This document shows positions 43,042 through 51,738 of a stretch of 64,000 nucleotides of DNA, piece after piece; positions within the stretch are counted from its first letter, which is position 1; each line of letters begins with the position of its first letter. The DNA is from Synechocystis sp. PCC 6714 (GTDB lineage Bacteria > Cyanobacteriota > Cyanobacteriia > Cyanobacteriales > Microcystaceae). The notes beneath the pieces are model-generated. The model did no database searches, was not told the origin of the DNA, and was given only the letters and a program-made list of their open reading frames with translations. Location of the stretch: the NCBI RefSeq assembly GCF_000478825.2, contig NZ_CP007542.1, positions 3,348,001-3,412,000 of the forward strand, read 5' to 3'. Both the position numbers and the translations under genes were made by a program.

Positions 43042-44380
43042 ATTATTCAATCTATCCCGTTGGCGTTTGGCCAGTTATTATGCCGGGGTCATGGGGCTAA
43101 TTTTGGGGTTTTGTGGCTTAGTCGTCTATGAAACCACTTCTCAGGACCATTGGCGATCGCTGGATCAAGAGCTTACTTCCCTAGCGGGGACTCTCCATGA
43201 TGGATTGGAACCACTTTTGCAGGAACCAGGACAGTTGGAGCCTTCCGTTCAACAAATTTTGCCTAATCTTTGCTTGGGTAACATAGCTTGCCCTAGGCTC
43301 CCCCAACGAAGCCATATTCTCAATGCTACCCAACAACCGGGTTATTATGTCCGGTTTTTGGACTTAAACGGCCAATTATTAGCAACGGCAGGGGAAAATC
43401 CCCCAGGCTTAGCCTTTGAGCGGGAAACCACCCGTCAAAAACCATTAACGGATCAAAAAGGGAACCGCTATCACCAAGTTTCGTTACAGTTAAAAACCGC
43501 CACTGGTCAACCTTGGGGCTATTTAAAAGTGGGGCGTTCCTTGGTGGAATATGACCATCATTTACACACGATCCAAGGCTTTTTAGTTTGGGGTTTACCC
43601 ATTGTGATGATTGTGGTTGGTGGCGCTAGTTGGTGGTTAGCGGGCTTAGCAATGGAGCCGGTTTATCTTTCCTACCAACAAATCCAGCAGTTCACCGCCG
43701 ATATTGCCCATGAATTACGCACACCAATTACGGCGATTCAGGCAACGTTGGAAACGACATTAAGTGTAGAACCTAATTCTGAGGAAACCTATAGCACCCT
43801 GCAAACCATAAAACGACAAAATTATCGTCTCAATCATTTAATCCATGATTTATTACTCCTCTCCCGCATGGATTTAACAACGGTGAATCCGACTCAGTTT
43901 ACCCCTTGTTGTCTCAATGATTTAGTGAGTGATTTGGTGGAAGAGTTTGCGGGGTTAGGTATTACCGCTGGCGTAAAACTATCGGCCAAGTTTCGCGCTG
44001 AGCAAAGTGTTTGGGTCAGGGGAGAAGAAGAAGAACTTTATCGTTTGGTGGGTAATTTAATCAGTAATGCCATTCACTACACCCCAACGGGAGGCGAAGT
44101 AAACGTCCTTCTTGAGACTGATAAACAGCAAGCCATGATCAAAGTCCAAGATACGGGCATTGGCATTGCTGTCGCCCAACAAACTCGGATTTTTGACCGT
44201 TTTTATCGGGTGGATACGACCCGGTCTCGACAATGGGGAGGAGCAGGATTAGGCCTTGCCATTGCCCAGGCGATCGCCGTTAAGCATAGGGGTTCTTTAA
44301 CGGTGGAGAGTGAATTGGGTCAGGGGAGTTCATTCATTGTTAAGTTGCCCCAGTTCTCCGGCCCCATTTCTGGGGCATAA
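43028..44380 (+). CDS. copS: Copper-sensing histidine kinase CopS
   Basis: A 450-residue membrane kinase. Two membrane helices (about residues 15-35, SYYAGVMGLILGFCGLVVYE, and 180-205, VWGLPIVMIVVGGASWWLAG) flank a periplasmic domain of about 140 residues. The H-box is FTADIAHELRTPITAIQ; the ATPase has the N-box LVGNLISNAIHYTPTG and G-boxes VQDTGIGIAVAQQ and WGGAGLGLAIAQA, all intact. CopS of Synechocystis binds Cu(II) through its periplasmic domain. Its start lies inside the 3' end of copR, so expression is coupled. Confidence 0.94.
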   Translation: MQNNRLFNLSRWRLASYYAGVMGLILGFCGLVVYETTSQDHWRSLDQELTSLAGTLHDGLEPLLQEPGQLEPSVQQILPNLCLGNIACPRLPQRSHILNATQQPGYYVRFLDLNGQLLATAGENPPGLAFERETTRQKPLTDQKGNRYHQVSLQLKTATGQPWGYLKVGRSLVEYDHHLHTIQGFLVWGLPIVMIVVGGASWWLAGLAMEPVYLSYQQIQQFTADIAHELRTPITAIQATLETTLSVEPNSEETYSTLQTIKRQNYRLNHLIHDLLLLSRMDLTTVNPTQFTPCCLNDLVSDLVEEFAGLGITAGVKLSAKFRAEQSVWVRGEEEELYRLVGNLISNAIHYTPTGGEVNVLLETDKQQAMIKVQDTGIGIAVAQQTRIFDRFYRVDTTRSRQWGGAGLGLAIAQAIAVKHRGSLTVESELGQGSSFIVKLPQFSGPISGA

Positions 44381-44462
44381 TCTCTGGACCTTAAACAAAA
44401 AACTTTGCAAACAGACTCTAATCAAGGGACAATCTAGCGAAATTCAGCTTTTCTTTACACCA

Positions 44463-46211
44463 TTGCCAGTGTTTCTAAATCCTACCGCCGTTTTTAAATC
44501 CCGTTCCTGCCAAAAATTGATGGGAGGACTGTTGCCCCTAATGCTATTTGCCTGTGGTAGCCCCAATGTCAGTGACGGAGGAACTGGGCAGAATCGTTCA
44601 GAAACATTGAAAATACTGTCCTGGCAGGCTCCCACCATTTTAAATCCCCATTTGGCCACTGGTTTTAAAGATGCAGAAGCCAGTCGCATCGCCCTAGAAC
44701 CTTTGGCTAGTTTTGACCAAGAAGGCAATTTAGTGCCCTTTTTAGCAGCGGAAATTCCCAGCGAGGAAAATGGGGGCGTGGCGGCCGATGGTCTCTCCGT
44801 TACCTGGAAGCTAAAACCCAATGTGCTTTGGTCTGACGGGCAACCTTTCTCGGCAGACGATGTGGTTTTTACCTACAAATTTTTAAGTGATCCCAAAACT
44901 GGAGCCACCAGCACTGGCACCTACGAGGCGATCGCCAAAGTAGAGGCGGTGGATAAAAATACAGTCAAAATAACCTTTAAGGAACCCAATCCCGCTTGGT
45001 TTCTACCCTTTGTGGGCAGTGAAGGGATGATTCTTCCCCAGCATGTTTATAAGGACTTTGTGGGCGAGAAAGCTCGCCAGGCGCCGGCCAATCTTTTGCC
45101 CATTGGCACAGGGCCCTATCGGGTCACTAGTTTTAAACCGGGGGACGTGGTGCTATATGAAGTCAATCCCCATTATCGAGATCAAGAAAATGTCGGCTTC
45201 CAACAGGTAGAAGTGAAAGGGGGAGGGGACGCCACCTCAGCGGCCCGCGCTGTATTGCAAACCGGGGATGCGGATTTTGCGCTCAATTTACAGGTGGAAG
45301 ATAGCATTCTCCAATCCCTGGCCCAGGGTGGTAAGGGGCAAGTGGTGACGGATTTGGGTAGTTTAAGTGAGCGGGTAATTTTCAATCTTAGTGACCCCGA
45401 TCCGGTTCGCACCAATGGGGACCGCTCCTCGGTGAAGTTTCCCCATCCCTTTTTGCAAGATCCACTGGTGAGAAAAGCTATTACCTTGGGTATTGACAGG
45501 GATTTGATTGCTAAACAACTTTATGGTGTGACGGGCCAACCCACAGCCAACGTGTTACTTTTACCCCAACAGTACGCTTCCCAAAATACCAGTTTTCAAT
45601 TCAATCCCACCGAAGCCCAGCAATTGCTCGACCAAGCGGGCTGGAAAGACAGCAACGGGGATGGTATTCGGGATAAGAATGGCATAGAACTACAAATGGT
45701 TTTTCAAACCAGCGTCAATCCCCTGCGACAAAAGACCCAACAGGTCGTTAAACAAAATCTCCAGGCGATCGGGGTAGGGGTGGAGCTAAAGAGCATTGAT
45801 CCCAGCGTCTTCTTTTCCGGTGATCCGGCCAATCCCGATACTTTGGAACGGTTCCAGGGGGATTTGTCCATGTTCACTACGGGCAATACTAACCCTGACC
45901 CCAGCAAATATATGCAAACTTTTACCTGTGAGGCTATTCCTTCCGCTGAAAACCAATGGAGTGGGGACAATTATGGCCGCTACTGCAGCACCGAATACGA
46001 CCAACTTTGGCAAACGGCCGTGGCGGAATTGAACCCGGAAAAACGGCAGCAGTTATTTATCCAGATGAATGACTTGTTAGTGGATGATTATATTCTCGTT
46101 CCCTTGGTCCATCGAGCTAGTGTGGTAGCGGTGGGCGATCGCCTGGATGGGGTACAGTTAACCCCTTGGGACCGTCCCACTTGGAACATCAAAGACTGGC
46201 AACCCAAGTAG
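44463..46211 (+). CDS. Oligopeptide ABC transporter substrate-binding lipoprotein
   Basis: A periplasmic binding protein of about 580 residues, SBP family 5. A signal segment MGGLLPLMLFACGS contains a lipobox, so the protein should be lipid-anchored. Family motifs are LKPNVLWSDGQPFSADDVVF, LPIGTGPYRVTSFKPGDVVL and KAITLGIDRDLIAKQLYG. It binds oligopeptides or similar solutes. The start is uncertain: the frame opens at 44310 inside copS. TTG 44463 gives a basic n-region, while ATG 44520 would leave almost none. No permease genes are adjacent. Confidence 0.87.
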   Translation: MPVFLNPTAVFKSRSCQKLMGGLLPLMLFACGSPNVSDGGTGQNRSETLKILSWQAPTILNPHLATGFKDAEASRIALEPLASFDQEGNLVPFLAAEIPSEENGGVAADGLSVTWKLKPNVLWSDGQPFSADDVVFTYKFLSDPKTGATSTGTYEAIAKVEAVDKNTVKITFKEPNPAWFLPFVGSEGMILPQHVYKDFVGEKARQAPANLLPIGTGPYRVTSFKPGDVVLYEVNPHYRDQENVGFQQVEVKGGGDATSAARAVLQTGDADFALNLQVEDSILQSLAQGGKGQVVTDLGSLSERVIFNLSDPDPVRTNGDRSSVKFPHPFLQDPLVRKAITLGIDRDLIAKQLYGVTGQPTANVLLLPQQYASQNTSFQFNPTEAQQLLDQAGWKDSNGDGIRDKNGIELQMVFQTSVNPLRQKTQQVVKQNLQAIGVGVELKSIDPSVFFSGDPANPDTLERFQGDLSMFTTGNTNPDPSKYMQTFTCEAIPSAENQWSGDNYGRYCSTEYDQLWQTAVAELNPEKRQQLFIQMNDLLVDDYILVPLVHRASVVAVGDRLDGVQLTPWDRPTWNIKDWQPK

Positions 46212-46242
46212 TGTCGATCAGCCGTTGGATATTAGTTTTTAA

Positions 46243-46316
46243 CGGGTCTGACGGGGCTCGAACCCGCAACTTCCGCCGTGACAGGGCGGTGCTCTAACCA
46301 ATTGAACTACAGACCC
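46243..46316 (-). tRNA. tRNA-Asp (anticodon GTC)
   Basis: Seventy-four bases fold as a full cloverleaf on the minus strand: acceptor GGGTCTG/CAGACCC with discriminator G, D-arm with AGTTCAATTGGTTAGAGC, anticodon arm CCGCCCTGTCACGGCGG with anticodon GTC, and T-arm GCGGGTTCGAGCCCCGT. CCA is not encoded. Confidence 0.98.
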
Positions 46317-46462
46317 AGTTTTTTCAGACTTTTATCATTACATCAGTTGTGCCGGCGATTGTCAACCCCCACGAAAAAATTATTGTCTTTTTTGTTAAGG
46401 TAATTCCCTTGGGGCAGATTCCTTGATCTTGAACAAAACCACAATTCTTTGCCCAATGCCCG

Positions 46463-47074
46463 TTATCGGCTCGGCTCTAGTGCGGCGATCGCCTGGCGGA
46501 TGGCTTCCCTCTGCTCCTGGTCATAGTTCCAGCGTTGTAAAAAAGCTGTGTAGGGTCCTGCCTCCTCTAGACTTTGCTCTAATTCGGTCAGTTTTTCTGG
46601 CACCCCCGGCAGTTGCAACTTGTTAATTAAAGTTTGGGTCCGTTGGGCCACCTGGCGGGAACCCTGGGCCGCCTCCCCATCTTCCAACCGTTGATGGAGA
46701 ATTTCTGTGGCGCTGGCCATGGCCAAATTTTTTACCAACAATTCCCCCACGATCGCCGGAGCAGAGGCCAAAGCCGTCAATAAAGCTGGACTTGGTTGAT
46801 CGGCAAGGGGAAAGTTCTGGGTGGTGAGAAAAGTAACAAAAAAGCCTCGGGCACCGTTTTCTGTGGCTACTAAATTGGCGATCGCCGTGGTTATTTCCTG
46901 GTCACTAAGGTTATCCTCTGCAATTTGTCCCAGTAAATCCTGGCTGTGGGCAATGGCCTGTTCAAAGCTGAGGTCAGTGTAATTGATGGAAGCAACCATA
47001 GGTTCAGGGTTAGAGGACGGAAGAGAAGCAGTTAGTGTGAGGGAAAGAAGGGCGGGTAGAATCAACGGCAACAT
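46463..47074 (-). CDS. Exported protein of unknown function
   Basis: A 203-residue protein with a short signal-like N-terminus (MLPLILPALLSLTLTASL) and an all-helical, leucine/alanine-rich mature part (FEQAIAHSQDLLGQIAEDNL, LLTALASAPAIVGELLVKNL, GVPEKLTELEQSLEEAGPYT). Similar proteins occur in other cyanobacteria, I believe, without known role. It contains two GCGATCGC sites and has normal codon use, so it is likely real. Confidence 0.75.
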   Translation of the reverse strand: MLPLILPALLSLTLTASLPSSNPEPMVASINYTDLSFEQAIAHSQDLLGQIAEDNLSDQEITTAIANLVATENGARGFFVTFLTTQNFPLADQPSPALLTALASAPAIVGELLVKNLAMASATEILHQRLEDGEAAQGSRQVAQRTQTLINKLQLPGVPEKLTELEQSLEEAGPYTAFLQRWNYDQEQREAIRQAIAALEPSR

Positions 47075-47271
47075 CGAAAATACCTAGGGAAAATGGGAGG
47101 ATTTTCTCGACCATTGTAATCAGCGGTCTAAAGATTAGCATCCCAAATACGTCTTGTTCCCATTGCTCCCAGGGATGAGCAAACTAACCTCGCCCAGGAT
47201 AGGTGCCGTGATCCGATACAACCAGTTACATTAAGAAATGTAAAGCAAAATTCATCAATGCCCCTTTCCCC

Positions 47272-48795
47272 ATGCCCTGCAAAAATGCTGAATCTAAATC
47301 CGTAGTTGTGGTTGGAGCAGGCATTGGCGGTCTGACAACGGCCGCTCTCTTGGCCCAGCAAGGTTATCAGGTCAAAGTTTATGAACAGGCGGCCATGGCC
47401 GGGGGCTGTGCTTCCACCTTCCGACGACGGGGTTTTATTTTTGATGTGGGGGCAACCCAGGTAGCGGGTTTGGAACCGGGAGGCATTCACCACCGCATTC
47501 TCCGGCAATTGCAGGTGAATTTACCCGAAGCAACATTATGTGATCCAGCCTGTGCCGTCTTTTTACCGGGGGAAAAACAACCCATTAATGTTTGGCATGA
47601 TCCTGAGCGATGGCAAAGGGAAAGGGAGCGGCAATTTCCCGGCAGCGAGGCATTTTGGCAATTACTGCAAACGTTGTTCCAAATCAGTTGGCGTTTTCAG
47701 GGACGAGATCCCGTTTTACCGCCCCGCAGTATTTGGGACCTGGGCCAGTTGCTGGGGGCAGTGCGGCCCGATACCCTACTCACTGCTCCCTTTGTCCCTC
47801 TAACAGTGGGAGATACGTTACAGCTGTTGGGTTTAGGGTCAGACCAAAGGTTAAAAACTTTCCTTGATTTACAGTTAAAACTCTATTCCCAGGTGGGGGC
47901 CGATGAGACGGCTTTGTTATACGCCGCTACCGCCTTGGGCGTTTCCCAAGCTCCCCAGGGTCTATGGCATCTCCAGGGTAGTATGCAAACCCTAGGCGAT
48001 CGCCTCTTGGAAGGATTAAAAAACCATGGGGGGAAATTATTTTACCGGCAACGGGTGGAACAAATTCATGCTGTCCAGGGCCAAGTGGAGGGAATAACAG
48101 TCAGGGATTTAAAAACTGGAGCTATCCGCCGAGAATCGGCCCAGCACGTGGTAGCTAATTTAACGGTGCAGGATTTACTGAAAACGGTGGATCAGCCATT
48201 GCCCGGTTATCAAAAAAGAGTAACCAATTTACCCCCTAGCTCCGGTGCTTTTGTCATTTATTTAGGCGTGAGGGAAGATGCGATTCCCCCAGACTGTGCC
48301 CCCCATTTGCAGTTTTTGTACGATGGCCGGGGCCCCATTGGCGAAAATAACTCCCTTTTTGTCAGTGTTAGTAAGCCTGGGGATGGCCGAGCCCCCGATG
48401 GATATCGCACTCTGATTGCTTCTTCTTTTACTGATGTAACCCCCTGGTGGAATACTTCCCCGGAGCAATATCAGGCTCTTAAAGAAAGTTATACAAAAAC
48501 GGCGATCGCCAAATTGGGAAAATATTTCAACCTTAATGAATCCACCATTGTGCACCAGGAAAGTGCTACACCCCGTACTTTTGCCCGCTATACTGCCCGG
48601 GACCAGGGCATTGTTGGTGGAGTGGGTCAGCGTTTGACCACCTTTGGCCCCTTTGGCTTTGCACCCCGCACCCCCATTCATAATTTGTGGTTAGTGGGCG
48701 ATTCCGTTCATCCTGGGGAAGGCACCGCTGGGGTAAGTTACAGTGCCCTCACCATTGCCCGGCAAATTTGTGTCAGTGGAGCAACAAACTTCTAG
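47272..48795 (+). CDS. crtD: C-3',4' desaturase CrtD (carotenoid)
   Basis: A 507-residue flavoprotein of the phytoene-desaturase family. FAD fold VVVVGAGIGGLTTAALLAQQ, then the cyanobacterial CrtD signature GGCASTFRRRGFIFDVGATQ and VAGLEPGGIHHRI. The C-terminal FAD-contact segment LWLVGDSVHPGEGTAGVSYS is also typical. In Synechocystis, CrtD introduces the 3',4' double bond in myxoxanthophyll synthesis. Distinguished from the CrtH isomerase by the VAGLEPGGIH segment. The ycf19 gene follows on the same strand at 56 bases. Confidence 0.9.
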   Translation: MPCKNAESKSVVVVGAGIGGLTTAALLAQQGYQVKVYEQAAMAGGCASTFRRRGFIFDVGATQVAGLEPGGIHHRILRQLQVNLPEATLCDPACAVFLPGEKQPINVWHDPERWQRERERQFPGSEAFWQLLQTLFQISWRFQGRDPVLPPRSIWDLGQLLGAVRPDTLLTAPFVPLTVGDTLQLLGLGSDQRLKTFLDLQLKLYSQVGADETALLYAATALGVSQAPQGLWHLQGSMQTLGDRLLEGLKNHGGKLFYRQRVEQIHAVQGQVEGITVRDLKTGAIRRESAQHVVANLTVQDLLKTVDQPLPGYQKRVTNLPPSSGAFVIYLGVREDAIPPDCAPHLQFLYDGRGPIGENNSLFVSVSKPGDGRAPDGYRTLIASSFTDVTPWWNTSPEQYQALKESYTKTAIAKLGKYFNLNESTIVHQESATPRTFARYTARDQGIVGGVGQRLTTFGPFGFAPRTPIHNLWLVGDSVHPGEGTAGVSYSALTIARQICVSGATNF

Positions 48796-48851
48796 GGTCA
48801 GGTTAAGATGGGAAGCAATTCTTCTTCGACATTGACATCACGATTGCTGTT

Positions 48852-49124
48852 ATGGACCTACTCCTTTCTACCCTCGTCAGCTTCATCAACATTTATCTAG
48901 TGTTGTTATTCATCCGTATTTTGCTGTCCTGGTTTCAAACAGCGGAGTGGGCCGGCAATATCATGGGTTTTCTTAGTCCTGTGACCGATCCCTATTTGAA
49001 CATTTTCCGCTCCTTTATCCCTCCCCTGGGAGGCATCGATTTTTCCCCCATTTTGGCTATCTTTGCGTTGCAGTTTCTGCAACAGGCCCTCAGTAGTGTG
49101 GCAGTTCCCTACGGCGGTTTTTAG
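48852..49124 (+). CDS. ycf19: YggT-family membrane protein Ycf19
   Basis: A 90-residue protein with two hydrophobic segments (LSTLVSFINIYLVLLFIRIL and FSPILAIFALQFLQQALSSV) separated by LLSWFQTAEWAGNIMGFLSP and TDPYLNIFRSFIPPLGGIDF, the classical YggT signature. Family members are linked to membrane organisation, division or thylakoid/nucleoid arrangement. Start at ATG 48852. Confidence 0.92.
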   Translation: MDLLLSTLVSFINIYLVLLFIRILLSWFQTAEWAGNIMGFLSPVTDPYLNIFRSFIPPLGGIDFSPILAIFALQFLQQALSSVAVPYGGF

Positions 49125-49465
49125 TCAATAGCATTTATTTTTGCTTTACCGCTATCCGTCAACCATTCAATCGGCTAAGGCAATTCCGGGCATAGTGTCC
49201 AGGATGGTCATGACTTTGGTCCCTCTGTAATCCAGGGGGATTTTCTTTGCTCAATAAATTATTAATAATTAATTTTGTTAGTCAATTAGTGATTTTGCTA
49301 GTTAAATATGGTAGACGTCTCCACAGAGCCTTTCTTGCAAGGATTATTAACTCAAATCCAAGCTGAAAGGGAATAGATAATTAGAAAAGTGATTGAATAA
49401 ATGTCCATCCCTGATAAGATTATTGAGAATTACTTTTGTTAGAAGAGTGAGAAATTTCAACCGCC
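49125..49465. other. futA1 upstream region with a possible gene relic
   Basis: These 341 bases contain the futA1 promoter. A short frame at 49308-49376 (ATG, 22 residues, MVDVSTEPFLQGLLTQIQAE) looks protein-like, and the frame continues past its TAG for eight more codons, so it may be the remnant of a broken small gene. A possible Fur-like site is listed separately. Confidence 0.4.
49413..49430 (+). promoter_or_regulatory. Possible Fur-like site upstream of futA1
   Basis: Three adjacent hexamers GATAAG, ATTATT and GAGAAT resemble the GATAAT repeats of ferric-uptake-regulator boxes; the first and third match at five of six positions, the middle only three. It lies 35 bases before the start codon of an iron-binding protein gene. 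The match is imperfect. Confidence 0.3.
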
Positions 49466-50548
49466 ATGGTCCATAAGTTATCCCGCCGCCTATTTTTGTC
49501 CATTGGAACTGCCTTTACCGTTGTGGTGGGCTCCCAGTTTCTCAGTAGCTGTGGTCAGTCCCCCGATGGGCCGATCGCCAATACACCGGGGGAAGGGCAA
49601 GTGATTAATTTGTATTCATCCCGGCACTATAACACCGACAACGAACTGTATGCCAAATTCACGGAAGAAACGGGCATCAAAGTTAATTTGATTGAAGGCA
49701 AGGCGGATGAACTGCTGGAAAGGATTAAGTCTGAAGGAGCTAGCAGTCCAGCGGATGTGCTCCTCACAGTGGATTTGGCCCGTTTATGGCGGGCGGAGCA
49801 AGATGGAATTTTCCAATCGGTGGAAAGTGAAATTTTAGAAACGAACATTCCGGAATATCTCCGCTCTCCGGAAGGGCTGTGGTTTGGTTTCACTAAGCGG
49901 GCTCGGGTAATTATGTATAACAAAGCCAAGGTAAAACCTGAAGAGTTGTCCACCTACGAAAATCTAGCCGATCCCAAATGGAAAGGTCGGGTTATCATCC
50001 GTTCTTCTAGTAATGAATATAACCAATCCCTGGTGGCTTCCTTGGTGGTGGCCGATGGGGAAGAATCTACTTTGGAGTGGGCTAAGGGTTTTGTGAGCAA
50101 TTTTGCTAGGGAGCCCCAGGGTAATGACACGGCCCAAATCCAGGCGGTATCCTCCGGTGAAGCGGACCTAACATTGGCCAACACCTATTACATGGGACGG
50201 TTGCTGGAAAGTGATGATCCCTCCCAGAAGGCGATCGCCGAAAATGTGGGGGTATTCTTTCCCAACCAGGAAGGACGGGGTACCCACGTTAACGTCAGTG
50301 GTGTCGGCGTGGTCAAAACTGCCCCCAATCGGGAAGGTGCGGTTAAGTTTATTGAATTTTTGGTCAGCGAACCGGCCCAGACCTTTTTGGCGGAAAACAA
50401 CTACGAATATCCTGTTTTGGCCGGAGTTCCCCTCAATAAATCGGTGGCTTCCTTTGGGGAATTTAAGTCCGACACCACCAATTTGGATCAATTGGGCCCC
50501 GCTTTAGCCCCCGCTACCAAAATTATGAACGAAGCGGGCTGGAAGTAA
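49466..50548 (+). CDS. futA1: Iron-binding protein FutA1
   Basis: A 360-residue ferric-iron-binding protein of the Fbp/FutA type. A twin-arginine leader SRRLFLSIGTAFTVVVG leads to a cysteine in SSCGQS. Metal-ligand tyrosines are expected in NLYSSRHYNTDN near the start, YNKAKV and the pair in LANTYYMGRLL. It serves the FutB/FutC iron transporter and, in Synechocystis, FutA1 is also found inside the cell or at the thylakoid. The neighbouring crtD-ycf19 and the length support FutA1 rather than FutA2. Confidence 0.9.
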   Translation: MVHKLSRRLFLSIGTAFTVVVGSQFLSSCGQSPDGPIANTPGEGQVINLYSSRHYNTDNELYAKFTEETGIKVNLIEGKADELLERIKSEGASSPADVLLTVDLARLWRAEQDGIFQSVESEILETNIPEYLRSPEGLWFGFTKRARVIMYNKAKVKPEELSTYENLADPKWKGRVIIRSSSNEYNQSLVASLVVADGEESTLEWAKGFVSNFAREPQGNDTAQIQAVSSGEADLTLANTYYMGRLLESDDPSQKAIAENVGVFFPNQEGRGTHVNVSGVGVVKTAPNREGAVKFIEFLVSEPAQTFLAENNYEYPVLAGVPLNKSVASFGEFKSDTTNLDQLGPALAPATKIMNEAGWK

Positions 50549-50580
50549 ATTTCATGTATTATCTGGCTGTTTTTATCAAA

Positions 50581-50880
50581 AGAATGGGTCTAAAAGCCTG
50601 TGCTTTAGGATGGCTTGACGAGATAGAGTGGAAGTGGTCAATGACTCCCCCGAGACGATGGATTCAGACAGCCTAACGGGCAAGGTCCAGTAAAACCGGC
50701 GGCAAGTCGGTAGACCGGGAAAAGGGGATAGGGCAATGGGCTGCTCCCCCTTGGGTCAACCAATAACGGTCTTTCTGTTAAAAATCGACACCGAAGAACC
50801 CCAGGGCTTGCGGGGATGGTCTGGGTCGAAAACGTAAGATCATAAAACTCCTGATTGATGACCAGTCAGGAATTTCCAGG
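50581..50880. ncRNA. Candidate structured non-coding RNA (unclassified)
   Basis: A gene-free, GC-rich segment with many local helices on the plus strand: AAAGC/GCTTT with a CTGT loop (50593-50606), GGAAGT/ACTCC (50630-50648), GCC/GGC (50671-50681), a two-part stem GGTC/GACC enclosing ACCG/CGGT (50684-50716), AAGGGG/CCCCTT (50722-50752), CCCC/GGGG (50799-50815) and TCCTGA/TCAGGA (50849-50871). No frame in it is convincing. The strand is undetermined, although G-U pairing and loops fit plus. It is not tmRNA, RNase P RNA or SRP RNA by their known signatures. Confidence 0.4.
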
Positions 50881-50918
50881 CCTAGTGCTCAATACCACTG
50901 CTATGTTGGCCGGCAATA

Positions 50919-51013
50919 TATAGTCGTTTCTAGTAAGACTGAGGCAGTCAAATTCACCGAAAAGCTTGTCAATAAAGACTTAAGCAGTCTCAAAATTATT
51001 TGAAATGACTATA
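50919..51013. repeat. 95-bp MITE-like palindromic element, subtype A, copy 3
   Basis: Begins TATAGTCGTTTC and ends GAAATGACTATA; both ends keep the TATA and the inverted GTCRTTTC, making this the best-preserved copy. It lies just beyond the structured RNA candidate. Confidence 0.9.
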
Positions 51014-51099
51014 GCTATGGCCGATGTGATTGCTACCATCAACAAGTTTTACGGTCAGTAAAAATGAATCATCAACACGACTAGCTTTGCCAAAATATT

Positions 51100-51612
51100 C
51101 TAGGGACAGAGTTGCCCAGGTTCCCCCCAGAAACGGCCCCGACAATGGCTCCTTTCCCCTACCCAATCCACCTGCCATCGATCGCCTACGGGTATAAAAT
51201 CTACCCGGGTTTGGTGCCCGCTCACGGAATCATCACAACTACCCATTTGGGTGAGCAAAACAGCAACGGAATCATCGCCAACCACAGTGGCCGTGGCACT
51301 TTTGGAGCGGAAACAACCAAAATCCCCTTCCCCTAACTGCTGGGGCAACAAAGGCTGGGCATAGAATTGCTGAATTAGTTGGTTTGGGCTAGTGAGACTA
51401 TTGAGATTAGACCATTGCCAAAATGTCCGCTGGGGAAGTTCCGTAAAAGAAACAACGGTAAACGCTTGGCGATCGGGCAGGTTAATTTGTCCATCCCATT
51501 GATTGCTTAATTTTTCACTGCCCTGGGCAATGCTAGGCGCAGTAAGACAAGCAACACCCATGCTTACGGCACAGAAGGAAAGGAACGGTGGGAAAAGTTT
51601 AAAAAACTTCAT
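51100..51612 (-). CDS. Secreted protein of unknown function
   Basis: A 170-residue protein with a signal peptide (FFKLFPPFLSFCAVSMGVAC ... APSIAQG, cleavage after Ala) and a mature domain of about 140 residues. Cysteines in FGCFRSK, GSCDDS, SHCRGR and QLCP could form two disulfides. I recognise no family. Because the exported part has paired cysteines and normal base composition, it is likely real. Confidence 0.7.
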   Translation of the reverse strand: MKFFKLFPPFLSFCAVSMGVACLTAPSIAQGSEKLSNQWDGQINLPDRQAFTVVSFTELPQRTFWQWSNLNSLTSPNQLIQQFYAQPLLPQQLGEGDFGCFRSKSATATVVGDDSVAVLLTQMGSCDDSVSGHQTRVDFIPVGDRWQVDWVGERSHCRGRFWGEPGQLCP

Positions 51613-51738
51613 ATCTATGGTGAATAAAAATCATCAACACTCATTCAATCTACCCCAGACTTTGGGGCTGCTCAGACAGAATCTCGGCAAAGTCGATTGC
51701 GTACATTGACACTGCCAAGAAAGTTCCCGACAGGTTGA

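Noticed and set aside
51016-51060. Short plus-strand frame MADVIATINKFYGQ just after a MITE
   Set aside because: Only 14 codons; could be the tail of a broken gene, but no upstream part can be joined across the MITE, so it is not called.
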